NCBI RefSeq assembly: GCF_048544455.1
Contig: NC_133536.1
Coordinates: 23,438,152-23,502,151, forward strand
DNA: 64,000 nt
Origin: Silene latifolia
Taxonomy: Eukaryota > Streptophyta > Magnoliopsida > Caryophyllales > Caryophyllaceae
Direction of reading: 5' to 3'
Positions 34,206 to 46,757 of the stretch are shown in pieces; the first letter of the stretch is position 1; each line of letters begins with the position of its first letter. The translations under genes were made by a program, and so were the position numbers. Below the pieces are notes generated by a model that worked only from the letters and a program-made list of their open reading frames with translations, was not told the origin of the DNA and searched no databases.

Positions 34206-37200
34206 TATTTTAATTATTATAATATATATATTTCCTAATTATGTTCAAGTGATATTTCCAATTTTTATATCAAACGTTTACATTTCACTTCGCAAAAAAG
34301 TATCATTAAAAAAATTATTAAAATAATATAATTAGCTTCGTGGTAAAAAAATGCTATCATCAGAGTATAAATTTCATATTATTTGCACATATTAAAACTT
34401 TTTAGTATGTAAAATTGTGTAATTTTTAGTATTTTTTGTCCCACATTGGAAATTAACGTAGGTGTGGTGAATATACTACAAATAAATAGTAAAATTGTCC
34501 CACATCGAAAGATTAGTATAAGATGATGTGATCCTATGATTATAAATATGAGGCATATCTAGAACTTATGTATCCACCCAAAAATTTTTGAGTCTAATAA
34601 ATATTGTTTTAAAGAGCTCTTAAGATTTTCTATCATTATCTACGATATGATATAAAAAATAAAGTGGAAATCGTTGGGAACTACCCGGGAAAGAGTTAAG
34701 AACATGAACAAAAAAATCAAAAATACAAAACTAAAGGTTTTACTAATGGTAATCTCCTGACACAATACAAAATTAAAGATTTTATTAATGGTTGTCTTTT
34801 GAATGCAGTAATAGAGCGTTAATGCGTCGTTATATGTGTAACACCCCCGCACACCAAGATGCCTTACCAAGGACTATCCCAATGTATGAAGGTGTTACCA
34901 TCACGATCACCCAAGGTAGTAGATCAAATAAACAATAAAAGAACATTTATATTATAATACTTTACGTCTTCACAACTCAAATTACGTGACAGAATATAAA
35001 TGATAGCTATGACAACCACTAAGCTCAAGCGTCTGGACTTCTACTCCGCTAGCGTGGCGACTCGATTTCCTCCATACCCAACAACAAACAAACCAACTGT
35101 ACCTGCTAATCCAACTGCTCACCATCCCCGAATGGATCACCACAGTTTTGAAAACACAACACGGGGCCAGTTACTGATTAACCAAATAAGACAAATACAA
35201 GAGAAACAACAAACGAACAATATCCACCTCAATCTCCCAATCACACACAATAACCGATTACACACCAAGTATGTAGCCTTGCCAGATTACTCATCGCAAC
35301 AAGTAATCCTCACCGCCAGTGGGGGACCGCAGCCAATCCCCACCTAAGCCCGCGCTCATCAACGAGCGATAACCCTGTCCCATTAATGTGCACATCCGCT
35401 CCCGTGATGGATTCCACGGAGGGCGAAACTAGGGCGTGAAGCCACTCCCGCAAGTGACTCCACTCAGCCGAGAACGCACCTTGCGAACCATCATCATCAT
35501 CATCATCAATCGTCATAACCCAACACCAACTCCCATACTCCAACAACAACAACAAGCAGATAAACAATCATACAACAATATCGATTACAACAATTCCAAC
35601 AATCAAAATACAATAACAGTCTTAATCCAATTAAACAGTAAAACTGGGTAGGGAAACCCTACCTTATCGCCAACTATGAAAATGCATCCACAAAAAGCCA
35701 AGACTCCGAGATGCATCATAGTGACGTAGATCGACGGTGACAAAGACGACATCCACGCACGCATCCTTCATATGCAAACCCGTTCCCTTCCGTGGTTAAG
35801 TTCTAGGCTATATGAGAGTGTAGGGAGAAATGGGTGATAGGTGAGAGAGAGACAAATTAAGGTTGGAGTGAAAAGGAACCGTCGAAAAATGAAATGAGAC
35901 TTGCGAACTCGCATTATATATTAATGCGTCAACAACAGCTATACTCGATCGAGTACTCTCATACTCGGCCAAATAAGCTCTACTCGGTCGAGTGTTCACA
36001 CTAGTAGTCCTTACTAGGTCGAACAACCACTCTCGTAAGACACTTATCTTAACTTAGCCTCTCACCTATTCCCTTCTACGGTCTTCCATGGTCAAAGGGT
36101 CGGTCAAAAGATCCTTAAACATCGTGGGTATTAAGATATGTACGATGTAGAGACATGTATACCTTTAAAGAAAAATAATATGTATGCAATAGTGTTTTTT
36201 TTAAGAAGGGACATGTACTTCTTGGTATGTTATATCTTTCACATTGAAAAATAATGTAGGCATGATGAAAATACTACACCTAAATAATTAAATTATGTAT
36301 CTCACATCGAAAGAATAGTATACGGTAGGGTGATTTTATAAATATAAATAGGAGGCATCCTTAAAACTTAGGTATTAACCCAAAATTTTTTGATATAAAA
36401 GATATGTACTTTTTAGTATGTTATATGTCCCACATTGAAAAATAATGTAGGTGTGGTGAATATATTATGTATAAATAATAGAACTGTCTCATATGTATAC
36501 ATTTTCTATATTATATTAAAGTGATGTTTATAATTTTGATATAAAGACTTTATATGTCATTTGACAAAAAAGTATCGTATGAAAATTATATAATTAGATT
36601 GTGACAAAAAAAATATGATATCATTAGAGTGTAGATTGTATTGTATTTTCTCATTATTAAATCGGGTTGATGTCAAAGTAGGTGCGAAAAAAAATGGTGT
36701 ACTTAGTATGTTATTTGTCCTAATTTTAAGTTTCTACATATAACCCTTGTGTTTACTTTTTTCATAACGGCGTTACTCCTATGAGTAACTAGATGAGTAA
36801 TTGAGCATGTCATGTTATTCGTGTTTTGTTATTTAGGTATTAAATGTTAGTTTATTAAATAAAATATGAATTTAGGAATTAGATGATGAAGTGTTTGTGT
36901 AATAGATAACAAAAGAAAAAGGCGTCACAAGTCATATGAGTAATGACGTTATGACAGAAGTTGTCAAATGGTATTCTGGGAAATAAAAAGGTGAACACAG
37001 GGGTACCATTTGTAGAAACATAAAATTAGAGGTACCATGTGTAATCTATCAAAGTTCAAGGTTACCATGAGAAATTTCCAATATTATAATGATATAGTTA
37101 ATTAAAATTTTCATTTAAAAGAGAGAGATATCCGTACCAATAAAACAATAAAGGGGTATTATTTTTTAATTGTTACTTTATTGTCACGCCATCAAACTTA

Positions 37201-37876
37201 ACGTCCATTTAACAGCTTTTACATTAGGAGGGTGCCATAGGCAAAAAAAAGGAACCTCAAGAGTATCATAGGCAGATTCTTAAAAGTAGGGGTAACATGG
37301 AAAAACTGACAAAATTAAGGGGTGCCACGGGAAATTTCCGTATCTCAATTATGATAAAAAAAATTGAAGAAAAACAACGTACAAATATTATTGGAGAGTA
37401 CCTAATCATATTATTAAATTTAAATATAATTATTAGATATAATGAGTAGCAATTGTCCGTATTCGGTATTCGGGATCTGGTTGGATGTCGAACTAAGTGC
37501 AAAAAAGATGGTGTAATTCTGAGTATGTTCTTTGTCCCACATTGAAAAACAATGCAGGTTTGATGAATATATACTACATATAAATAGTAGAATTGTCCCA
37601 CATCAGAAAAATAATCCAAGTTTGGTTAATATATTACTTATAAATAGTAAAATTATCCCACATCGAAAGATTAGTATGAGGTGGGGTGATTATATGATTA
37701 TAAATAAGAGTTAATCTACGTATATATTAATCTTTTTTTTAAAAAGAGATATTTTAATAATATGTAAACAAATCATTAGACATAGAATGTAAACATTAAA
37801 CCCTTATAACTTTTTTTTTTTTGGCATTATAAATAAGTTAATTATCTCGTTGCAACGCACGAGCATTCAAACTAGT
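34206..37876 (+). mobile_element. Helitron-like AT-rich repeat block, first 3' terminus
   Basis: Contains several diverged copies of one module: TTCAAGTGATGTTTATAATT, CATTTGGCAAAAAAGTATCG, TATGTCCCACATTGAAAAAT, TTGTCCCACATCGAAAGATT and GATTATAAATAGGAGTCAT. The block ends in a hairpin CTCGTTGCAACGCACGAG (37846-37863) and CTAGT (37872-37876). A GC hairpin about 10 bp before a CTAG-T end is the classical plant Helitron 3' terminus. No Rep/helicase is present, so it is non-autonomous. The 5' end (expected TC...) is not fixed. A solo LTR interrupts it at 34837. Confidence 0.6.
34837..36135 (+). mobile_element. Solo LTR, about 1.3 kb
   Basis: Begins TGTAACACCCCCGCACACC and ends near GGGTATTAAG, flanked by ATATG on both sides (34832-34836 and 36136-36140), a candidate 5-bp target-site duplication. 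The terminal bases are decayed (expected TTACA). It contains ACTCGATCGAGTACTC and related ACTCGG(T/C)CGAGT words at 35940-36000, as in the LTR at 60.6 kb. No primer-binding site or coding region lies beside it. The TGTAACACC start resembles plant Ty3/gypsy LTRs. Confidence 0.6.
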
Positions 37877-38820
37877 CTACATCATCAAAAAATAATTTAG
37901 GAAAGTTTCATAAATAATATTTTCCACATAAAAAATAAAGTGGAGAATGTTTAATCATTATAATATCTATATTTCGTTATTTATATTCATGAGAATTTTC
38001 TAATTTTTATATGAAAACTTTGACATTTCATTCGGCAAAAAAATATCGTTATAAAAATTATGAAGATAATATAATTAGATTCGTGGTAAAAAAAATGCAT
38101 TCATTAGAGTATAGATTTCATATGATTTGCACATATTAAAGATGATGTACATTTTAATATTTTATATGTCCCACATTGAAAAACAATGTTAGTGTGGTGA
38201 TTATAATACGTATAAATTATAGAATTGTCTCACATCGAAAAATTAACATAAAGTGGGTGATCCTATGATTATAAATAGGATTCATAGTTGGAACCTATAT
38301 ACCAACTAAAAATCTTTTGAGTCTCTTAAGTATTCTTTTGGAGAGCTCTTAAGAGTTTATATCATTATATTCAGAGTATGATATATATATTTTTTTCTAT
38401 ATTATGTATTATATTCAAGTGATGTTTATAATCTTTATAGAAAACTTATACATTTCATTTGCCAAAAAAGTATTATAAAAATATTATGATAGAAAAATTA
38501 AATGCTAAATAGTATCATATTATTTAGCATATATTTTTAAATATGATAAAAAAAATTAAAAACAAACGTACGAATATTAATAAATAGTACTTTCTCCATT
38601 CAAGACCAAATACAACATTTTCATTTACACACTTGTCAAGACACAAATTACAACGTAAATATCTTTAAGTTTACATATAAAAAATTTAAAAATTTGATAT
38701 TCTCATTGTACTTTATAGGTGAATCAAATAAGATCTCACATGACCATATTTTGTCTTACATATTGCAAGGAATCGTAAAGATTCTATTCGTTCATGAATA
38801 GTGTAAAAAAAAGAATGTTG

Positions 38821-39526
38821 CAGAGACGAAGCTATTCCTTGGCCTCATGGGCCATGGCCCGGGTAAGATTGGAAGTATTAGTAAATAAAGGAGAAGAAAA
38901 GGCATTATACTGCAATTGGCATAATGGCAACAACCTATCAAAGTACTCCTATGCCTTGATGTCACGAGTTCGACCTTCAACACTAACGTGTTCATTTTTC
39001 CTTTTGTTGAGCATTTTTTTACCATTTTCTCATATTATATTGTCTCACATTATGTTTTTCTCTTTTGTTGACCCCTTTTGTTGAGCATTTTTTTACCATT
39101 TTCTCATATTATATTGTCTCACATTATGTTTTTCTCTTTTGTTGACCATTGTCATGTTTTTTTAACTCTCATTTTTTACAACAATTATTCTTTAACAGCT
39201 ATAAACCCATTTTATCGAAAGCTTATTTGTTTCGAATTCTTTTTCATCACATAAGTTATTGTCAAAATGCTTTATAAATTGTAGAATAAATTTGTTGAAT
39301 AAAAAAAAGTAATCCGTATCATAATCTAAAAATCATACTCTTATTGTCTCAATCAATTGGTATCATTGATTGAATTACGTCTCACAAAGAATATAAAAAT
39401 TAAACAATCTAATTATGACGGAGGAAGTAATAAATATTGACAATACTAAATAATGGTGTGAGGTCTATAATAGATGGGTGTAGATAAATCGGCCCCGGTT
39501 ATTATTTTGTCCTAGCTTCGTCCCTG
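38821..39526. mobile_element. hAT-type non-autonomous element, 706 bp
   Basis: Begins CAGAGACGAAGCTA and ends TAGCTTCGTCCCTG (14-bp TIR, one mismatch), with a perfect 8-bp duplication GAATGTTG at 38813-38820 and 39527-39534. An internal GTTGAGCATTTTTTTACCAT segment is tandemly duplicated (about 39005-39145, 68-bp period). No transposase is encoded. Confidence 0.93.
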
Positions 39527-39555
39527 GAATGTTGTATTTGGTCTTGAATCGAGGG

Positions 39556-40841
39556 TCTTGGCATTCATTAATCTCATTAATTTACATATTCATATATGAA
39601 ATAATTTATTTAGTCATAAAATAAATGCTAGATCTTATGCATGCAAACTTAATAAAAGGAGATGGAAAAACCGATTTCTCACCCTCTTATATTTGGTCAT
39701 TTGGGCACCAACAAGATCTTCTTCTTGTTAGTTCTTGAGCTTCCTTATAATGGATGAACAAGGTTCAAAATAGAACCTCTCCCAAAAGCATATACCCAAG
39801 AAAATCCCTTAATAACTTATATAATTATGAACTAGTAATAATATAAGTTTTACTTAAAATTTGACACAAAAATGTTAATTTGTTCTCTTGAATATTTCGG
39901 TCAAGAGAGGAGTGATTTGTGAGGTAATTGTTTCTCTAAGTTTTCACAAATTATAGAGAGAATTCATTTTCTTACACTAGAAAAATATTAGTTGAAGTTG
40001 TGAATGAATGATGGAGGAAAAACTCTATCTTTTCTCTTGGAAAAACCGGTTGGAGGAGGGAGTAGGAGCCAATGCATGAGCTTGTTTTTCTACCTAAGAA
40101 AACTAGGCATGCAAGGCTACAAGTATGGTTTGATCATTGTGTTTTCCACTTAAAAATAAAAACACAATATAAACCTAATACTCCCTCCTTTTTCGGCACA
40201 CTTAAATAAAATGGGTAGTCCATTTTATTTTGTCATTTGTCAATTGTGACAAATGTGACATGTTACTTGACATGTGAAATTGTAATGTATTTTTAACATA
40301 TTAAAAATCAACATACTCATAAAATATGTCATATACAAAATTGACTAGTAATTCGTAATTACTTATACCAAAACGGTTTATCAATTATAAATCACAACGT
40401 CTTGTATTTATAATAAATTATTCATTCAATTTCAATTTCAATTTTAATTGTTTCGTAAACAATAATTTTATCCAAGTAATAAAACAATTCGATTACTTAG
40501 ACCGTATCTAATTTAATCGAATTACAGTAAGACACGTTAACTTTACTCACAAAATCATCCGTCAATTTTAAGCAATTTAATTAACTCGTATCGGCATACG
40601 ATTAATTAAATAATCAATTAAGAGTATTTCCCTATAGGTATGACCTAAAGGGATCAACTGATCACCACCGTCGCACGACAGTGATGTCAAACTCTAGTCA
40701 GCCAATCATTACCGATATGTGTGGACCAGTTGACTGTAAAATATTACATCTCACATGTATTCTTAAAATGAGATTTAAACATGTGATCATTATGATCGAC
40801 AATTGTGATCGCATTATTGTCGGAGGACACATATTCCAACA
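39556..40841 (+). mobile_element. Solo LTR, 1286 bp, in the Stowaway end
   Basis: Flanked by a perfect 5-bp duplication GAGGG (39551-39555 and 40842-40846). It ends CATATTCCAACA. The start TCTTGGCATTC is the decayed inverse of that end (TGTTGGAAT...). The tail GTCGGAGGACACATATTCCA and the AT-rich body fit a copia-type LTR. There is no internal region, so the element was probably lost by LTR-LTR recombination. Confidence 0.78.
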
Positions 40842-42617
40842 GAGGGAGTATAGTATTTGCTCATTATTATTAACCCGGGTTAGATATCAAATTATGTGCG
40901 AAAAGATGGTGTATTTCTAAGTATGTTATTTGTCCCACATTGAAAAATATGTTGGTGTGGTGAATATATTATGTATAAATAATAGAATTGTCCCACATCT
41001 AAAGTTTAGCATGAGGTGGCTGATCATATGAAAAAGATGGTGTTTTTCTAAGTATATTGTTTGTCCCACATTGAAAAATAATGTAGATGTGCTAAATATA
41101 CTACATATAAATAGTTGAATTGTCCCACATTAGAAGACTATCATGAGGTGAGGTATCGTATGATTATAAATAGGAGTCATATTTGAAACTTAGGGGTATC
41201 AACCCAAAATGTTTTGAATTGCTTAAATATTATCTTAGAGAGTAACTTAGGGGTATCAACCCAAAATCTTTTGAATCGCTTAAATATTTCGTATAAGAGT
41301 TTGTATTAATGACAAACCTTAGTTACAACAATACCATACAAATATTAACCACGTAGATATTTATAAAAGCGGTTATATATTACTATATTAGTGATATTAA
41401 AATGTTTATTTTAAGACAATAGATAGTATAATAACTTTATTTAAGATAAAAACATAATTAAAAAATAAAATGGATACTAAATATACATAAATTGATTATT
41501 AATGCGTCATATATAATTATAATCTCTACACTAAAATAGAAAATTTATGAATTATAATACAATCAAGTGTTGCATAACAAGATCTTAAGTTCACAAACAA
41601 ATCAATAATGAGCTTTTTTACTTTGATAAATAGTAGAATTAAATCTTTTTTAACTTTCAAATATAGGTAATTATTATGCCTCATTACATTTGAGTAAATA
41701 AAACACATCATAATATTTAACCATTAATCAAAATCGCACCAGAAAAAAGAAAATATTTTGCATTTGTTTATACATTTTATTGCTCCCTCAATTAAATTTT
41801 AAAAGTCGTGTTAAGAAAAAAAATATAATTTAAATCATATCATTTGTACATATTTTAATCATGACAAAAAATAAAAAAAAAACGTACGAATATAAATAGA
41901 TAGTATAGTATTTTCTCATTATTAAATCGGGTTGGATATCAAAATAGGTGCAAAAAAGATGGTGTACTTTTTCGTGTGTTATTTGTCCCACATTGAAAAA
42001 TAATGTAGGTGTGGTAAATATACTGTATATAATTTAGTTGAATTGTCTCACACCAGAAAATTATCATAAGGTGGGGTGATCCTAAAAATTAATTTAGGAA
42101 TGTATCATAAATAATATTTTTTGATGTAAAAAATAAAGTGGAGAATCTTTTAATTATTATAATATTTATTTTCTATATTATAATCAAGTGATATTTCTAA
42201 TTTTTATATAAAAAATTTTACATTTCATTTGGCAAAAATATGTCGTTAAGAAAATTATGAATATAATATAATTTGATTCGTGGTAAAAATGCTATAATTA
42301 GCGTATAGATTTCAGATAATTTTTACATATATAAAATTGTGTACTTCTTAATTAGTATGTTATATGTCCCACATTGAAAAATAATGTAAGATTATATAAA
42401 AATAATATAATAATTGTCCCACATCGAAAGATTAACATAAGATGTGGTGGTCTTATGATCAACCCAACATCTTTTGCGTCTCTAAATAAGATGCTTTGAC
42501 TTTTGATCATATCTAAATAAATGATTAGACATAAGATGTAAATAGTAAGACCTTATATCAATTTTTTTGTTGCTAAGTTAATTACCTCGTTGCAACGCAC
42601 GGGCATTCAAACTAGTT

Positions 42618-43103
42618 AATGAATAGGAGGGAGTATTAATTAATCCCATAAGTAGATTATGTTTATTTTAAGGAAAATTACCATATTCTCTGTTCTCCAA
42701 ATTTATAATTCAACCAAAATTATATAATATTTACATTAAAGTCCCTTGTTCAGGTCAATCGCACAGTGCTATTAATTTAAAACTATATATTATAATTAAT
42801 TTGTATAAATTTATTTAATTACATTGAAATAACTTGGTTTCTGGAATTAATATATAGTAGACTTATAAGTATCACACAATTACGAGAATGCTTTACTAGT
42901 TCTTCATTGTAATTGCAAACAGCACGATCATAATGACACTGCACCCACAAACTAATTAAGCTGAAATCAACAAATAACAGTTCCAGTTATTTCAACTTGT
43001 TAATTTTTAAATACAATTGATAATAACATAAATAACGCGGCTAGGTGGTGTATATTCACCATAATTTCATAAGAATATCGAAAGTTTAAAACAATAGTTC
43101 AAA
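42618..43103. other. AT-rich upstream region of the lipid-transfer gene
   Basis: No repeat family or gene recognised. Candidate promoter words occur (TATATATTATAATTAA at about 42783 and TATATAG at about 42851), but the exact start of transcription cannot be placed. Confidence 0.4.
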
Positions 43104-43774
43104 ATGAGAAAGGAAACACGGTTGATGCTGGTGTTTGGCATAATGTGCTCTCTGTCAAAGTTCACCTTATGTGAAGTAAACACCACCCAAGAAGAAGAAG
43201 CAATCCCAGAGTGCTTGCAGAAGTTAATGGATTGTTTTGAAGAGCATGTCGATAACGATTTAAAAGATCCCAAGTTCGATAGAGACAGTCCAGAGTTCGA
43301 CCAAAAAGAATACCTTTGCTGTTCCTTAATGCAGCAAACAGTAGTACCTGAGAAGGAATGTTTGTGTAGTTCTATTGGAACTCCTTTTTTCTTCCTTCTT
43401 CTCGACGACACCTTAGGCCGTCCTGCCAAAGACGAAGCTGACAATGGCACCCGAGTATTGAAGTTGTGTGGTGTTGTCGACGACTCTGTTCCTTCTATCG
43501 GAGCCTTTTGTAAAGGTACTTACATTTTATTCATAATCCCTCTACATAGAAGACTAGACCAACGTTGATATGACAATCAACGTTTTCATAGCTTAATACA
43601 TGTTTTTGTTATTGTGTAGACACCCAGAGCTTTCAGGAATTGACGACGACAACTCCAAGCACGCCTGCCAAGACAGACATGCCTTCCAACATTGCCAGCG
43701 GAAGGAAATACAGCACATTCATGGTTGTGATAAGCATTTTGATTTGTGTCTCAATTCATCTATATAACACCTGA
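43104..43774 (+). CDS. GPI-anchored non-specific lipid-transfer protein (LTPG-like)
   Basis: Two exons, 43104-43515 and 43620-43774, joined across a 104-bp GT..AG intron that splits a codon after CK, give 188 aa. An N-terminal signal peptide (about residues 1-24, LMLVFGIMCSLSKFTLC) precedes an eight-cysteine motif: C37, C44, C72-C73, C86-x-C88, C122, C136. The C-CC-CxC pattern is diagnostic of plant nsLTP/LTPG proteins. A Ser/Thr/Pro-rich linker (TTTTPSTPAKT) follows, then a C-terminal hydrophobic segment ending HLYNT, preceded by small residues (SNIASG), which looks like a GPI-anchor signal. Such proteins sit on the outer plasma membrane and carry lipids for cuticle, suberin or wall assembly. 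The insert between C44 and C72 (27 residues, acidic) is longer than in simple nsLTPs. No lesion is seen, so it is probably functional. Confidence 0.85.
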
Positions 43775-44814
43775 TTTTCTTAACCGCGCTAGCAATGAGA
43801 ATTTCGGGACGTTTAATGGATTTGAGAGGTCCAGTTTTAAGTACAAAATTGTGGCCCCTTTGTGTGCTGAATTCTATATATATATGCGGCCATACCTCAT
43901 GTTTTAATTGTTACTTCGTTAGATAGATGTTTTGTTCTCCGATTCCTAGATCCTTTTTGCAACTTCTTCAAAATTGTGGCCCCTTTGCGTGATTTTTGTT
44001 ATTTGTTTGGTTTTGCTTGATTTTGTTTTGAATTTTCTTTGTGTTGGGTTAAATGTATTGCTGTTTTATACGGAGACCACTGCAACCTTGTTACATGACA
44101 TGGTGCACAAAGAAGCTGAAGTATATGTAATGACATGATTGTCAAATCAAAAGAAAAGGGAAGGACACATTGCCAACCTATGCAATGTTTACCCGACTCC
44201 GCAAATGCATTACGAGACTATGTGCATTCGGGTAATTGGGGTCACATAAGTAAAATGCTACTTATGCTAGTACACATAGTAAGCAACGAGGGATCGAAAT
44301 TGACCATAAAAAAAAATCAAGGCCTTGCTCGAGATGTCTCAGCCCCATAAAAAGTAAATGTGTTGATGTTTGAAAAAGTAATTAACTATAAATAAATTTC
44401 ATTTTCCAGAATCTCACCAAAAATTGAATCGGATTTTGGATATTTGGATATCCTGTACAAATAATCGGACATCAAATCTCTGATATCTGAAGTGATTCAT
44501 ATCGGATCAGATAATGAAAAATTGGGAATTCAGATACGGATATCCGCTCCCGATTTTTAAACTCGAATCAGTTATCCGATTTGTGCTTGCTTAGGCCTAG
44601 TAACGGTATTGCATAAACATTATAATCTACAAATTCTTATTTACATGGTGAAGTAGAATTGAACTCATAATAACCAAATTGGAGCAAGACAGCAAACATC
44701 CAACATTACAAGGTCATTGTCGGACAAACGATTACGAACTTAATTGAAAAAGAAAGCACTGCCACACTTAACAAGCAAATTCCGGAATTTGAGCTTACTA
44801 CATTGTTTAAGATG
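43775..44814. other. 3' flank of the lipid-transfer gene and intergenic DNA
   Basis: Contains the probable 3' untranslated region, with a near repeat of AAAATTGTGGCCCCTTTG at about 43847 and 43970. A GATATCCG/CGGATATC-rich stretch at about 44425-44585 looks like an old MITE but lacks clear ends. No coding sequence is supported. Confidence 0.45.
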
Positions 44815-45589
44815 CTAATTATCCTTTCCCAGAAACACAGTTGTCAACACCGCCTTGGTCGTTAGAGAAGCTCTCAGTATTTCTACTGCCTGCAAAATAA
44901 TCACAACAATTTAGCGTTACTCATACTTGTAATATCATGCCGGCAACACAAGTAAAATACAATCCACACGAGTAAAATAAAATTAAATAGTGACAGAAGT
45001 CAGAACCCGGATTCTCATTTAAGACGGACAAGACGAGTCAAGTATGACACATAAGACCTATTGTAAATAATAATGTTACCTCCTGGAGACCAACTTGAAC
45101 GACTTTTTCCTCTAGCTTGTCAAATTCAATTGCATGGTATTTAAGGAGAGAAATGGTCATAGGTTTAACTTCCAAATCATCAAGCACCATATAATGCCCT
45201 GTTGACTTGACGAAACCTGCAGTAGTACTAACTCCACCAAAAGTAGAGGAAGACTGGAACACGCCGAAAGAAGACGATGGCGTATCAATGCGTGATAACA
45301 CAGGAAGAATAAAATGATTAACCTGTGGGTTTAAAATAGAATCTTTGTTAACATTAGGTTCAAGGTAGTCGGAATCGAGTGAATTAAGGCTATTGTAGAC
45401 CGATCCAAGACACCCGATCATTCCTTTATCTTTCAAATGGTTAACAACTTTTGCAAGGGGGATTGACAAGAGGTGGAACACAAAGTCCACGAAATCTTTG
45501 CTTGCTTCTGCAAACACTACTTTTTTAGCTTTGGTGTCTACCATAAGCTTCAAACTCAGCTTCACTTCCTTATCATTAGTCCCACTCAT
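44815..45589 (-). CDS. DUF674 family protein
   Basis: Minus strand, two exons: 45080-45589 and 44889 down to the TAG at 44815-44817. The donor is GAG|GTAACA and the acceptor TTTTGCAG|GCAGTAG, in frame, giving 194 aa. The start is ATG 45587-45589 (MSGTNDKEVKLSLKL). KLSLKLMVDTKAKKVVFAEA, DFVDFVFHLLSIPLAKVV and KGMIGCLGSVYNSLNSL match the N-terminal block of plant DUF674 proteins, and LRASLTTKAVLTTVFLG the C-terminal block. There is one DUF674 unit; family members often have two. There is no signal peptide or membrane segment. Its biochemical role is unknown. No stop or frameshift is seen, so it is probably an intact host gene. Confidence 0.83.
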
Positions 45590-45928
45590 CTTCCCTTTCG
45601 ATCTTAACTATTTATCTACTTCAGCTTAACACCAGAGAGATCGAATTTGTGGATGATCTATATAGAGGGGTATGATTTATAACGCATTAGGACTACGTTT
45701 ATAAATTATATTCATAGACTCGTTTTAACGTTAAGACCGATCTATTTATTTTAAGTGAGATTAATTCATTAAAAAAAGGGGAAACAAATTATAAACACAA
45801 CCTACAACGTGTTACGTTCGCATTCGTTACCTTTTTGTTTCTCCGTAAATAGTGCGCCCATTGTTGTGAGTTGGCCCATTTCCTTTTTTTCTTTATAGGA
45901 AAACGCACTTTATTAATCTATCTATACA
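45590..45928. other. Upstream region of the DUF674 gene
   Basis: Probable 5' untranslated region and promoter on the minus strand. TATATAG (45659-45665) reads CTATATA towards the gene about 70 bp above the start codon and could be a TATA element. Nothing else is recognised. Confidence 0.35.
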
Positions 45929-46399
45929 AGTAGGGGTGATTAAAGATAACACAAAATCTCATTTGTGACCAACAATATCCGTCACTTTAAAGTGACGGAT
46001 ACCATTTTACCTCACAAAGTACCCACTTTTTCTCTCTCTGCAACACTGTTCATGTGGTCCCTTTTCTCCACTAACCCATTTTGTTACCATTTTATCTCAC
46101 AAAATATCCGCCACAAATGGTAACCCGTCACAAGGGAGACCAATTGTAAAGATAAAGGTCGGTCCAACTTGTCAGTCGGGCAACTTTTCACCCGGCTCGG
46201 TTAGCCTGTACAATTGTACATTGCTCGATCTGACCCGCCCACCCACCCGGGTTGTGCTCGGGTATAGCATTCACCTACTCGGCCCGCCCTCAGCCCGTCC
46301 ATAACTCACTCCTTGACCCTAGCCCGGGCCGGTTTTGGGTCCACCTACTCTGACCCGGCCCACTTAACCCAAGCCCGCCTGCCGGTTTGACCACTCTTA
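45929..46399. mobile_element. Possible hAT-type MITE hosting a MULE MITE
   Basis: TAGGGGTGATTAAA (about 45931) and TTTGACCACTCTTA (to 46399) form an imperfect 14-bp TIR of hAT type. The interior right half is rich in CCCGG/GGCCCG words. No matching 8-bp duplication could be found, so the call is weak. Confidence 0.35.
45950..46146. mobile_element. Mutator-type MITE, 197 bp
   Basis: Flanked by a perfect 9-bp duplication TAAAGATAA (45941-45949 and 46147-46155), the size expected for MULEs. TIRs are CACAAAATCTCATTTGTGAC and, inverted, CAATTGGTCTCCCTTGTGAC. An internal palindrome ATCCGTCACTTTAAAGTGAC is present. Confidence 0.85.
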
Positions 46400-46401
46400 T
46401 A

Positions 46402-46676
46402 CTCCCTCCAATTCTAAATAACTGTCTCATTTGTTATTTTCGTCTATTCACATAACTGTCCCATTTATCATATTTGGACATGGTTTTTTACTAAACCTAC
46501 CCTTAGCTCTTTTCTTTATTTACCACCTCAACCACCCATAACCCATCATATTCAATACTTTTCATTATTTAACTCATATATTCTTACCCCTATACAATAA
46601 TTTTCATTATTTTAACTATATTCCTTAATTTTCGTGTCATTGTCCAAATGAGACACTTATTCGGAATAGGAGGGAG
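46402..46676. mobile_element. Stowaway MITE, 275 bp
   Basis: TA|CTCCCTCCAATTCTAAATAA on the left and, inverted, CTCCCTCCTATTCCGAATAA|TA on the right. Both continue as (G/C)TGTCTCATTTG. It has the canonical Stowaway TIR, a TA duplication and typical length. Confidence 0.93.
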
Positions 46677-46757
46677 TATAAAATAACATAAAAGACAAGT
46701 TGAGTTTCCAATTGAGTTGACACGTGGCACGTGAAATCACGTCTCAATTGACATATA

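Larger units (their letters stand above)
38590..40848. mobile_element. Stowaway-type MITE carrying two later insertions
   Basis: The left end TA|CTTTCTCCATTCAAGACC and the right end GAATCGAGGG...AG|TA reconstruct to TIRs with a canonical Stowaway end and a TA target duplication. ATTCAAGACCAAATACAACA at about 38599 is inverted at 39535-39550. Without the inserts the element is only about 255 bp, normal for Stowaway. The paralogous module at about 41884-41920 (GATAGTATAGTATTTTCTC) shows the uninterrupted target. Confidence 0.85.
37877..42617 (+). mobile_element. Helitron-like AT-rich repeat block, second 3' terminus, with nested insertions
   Basis: More copies of the TGTCCCACATTGAAAAA / GATTATAAATAGGAGTCA module, at about 37960-38360, 38395-38587, 40850-41300, 41900-42100 and 42140-42480. 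It ends in CTCGTTGCAACGCACGGG (42587-42604) and CTAGT (42613-42617), almost identical to the terminus at 37846-37876. The internal module order suggests tandem or nested copies. Inserted in it are a Stowaway, a hAT element and a solo LTR (see entries). Confidence 0.55.
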
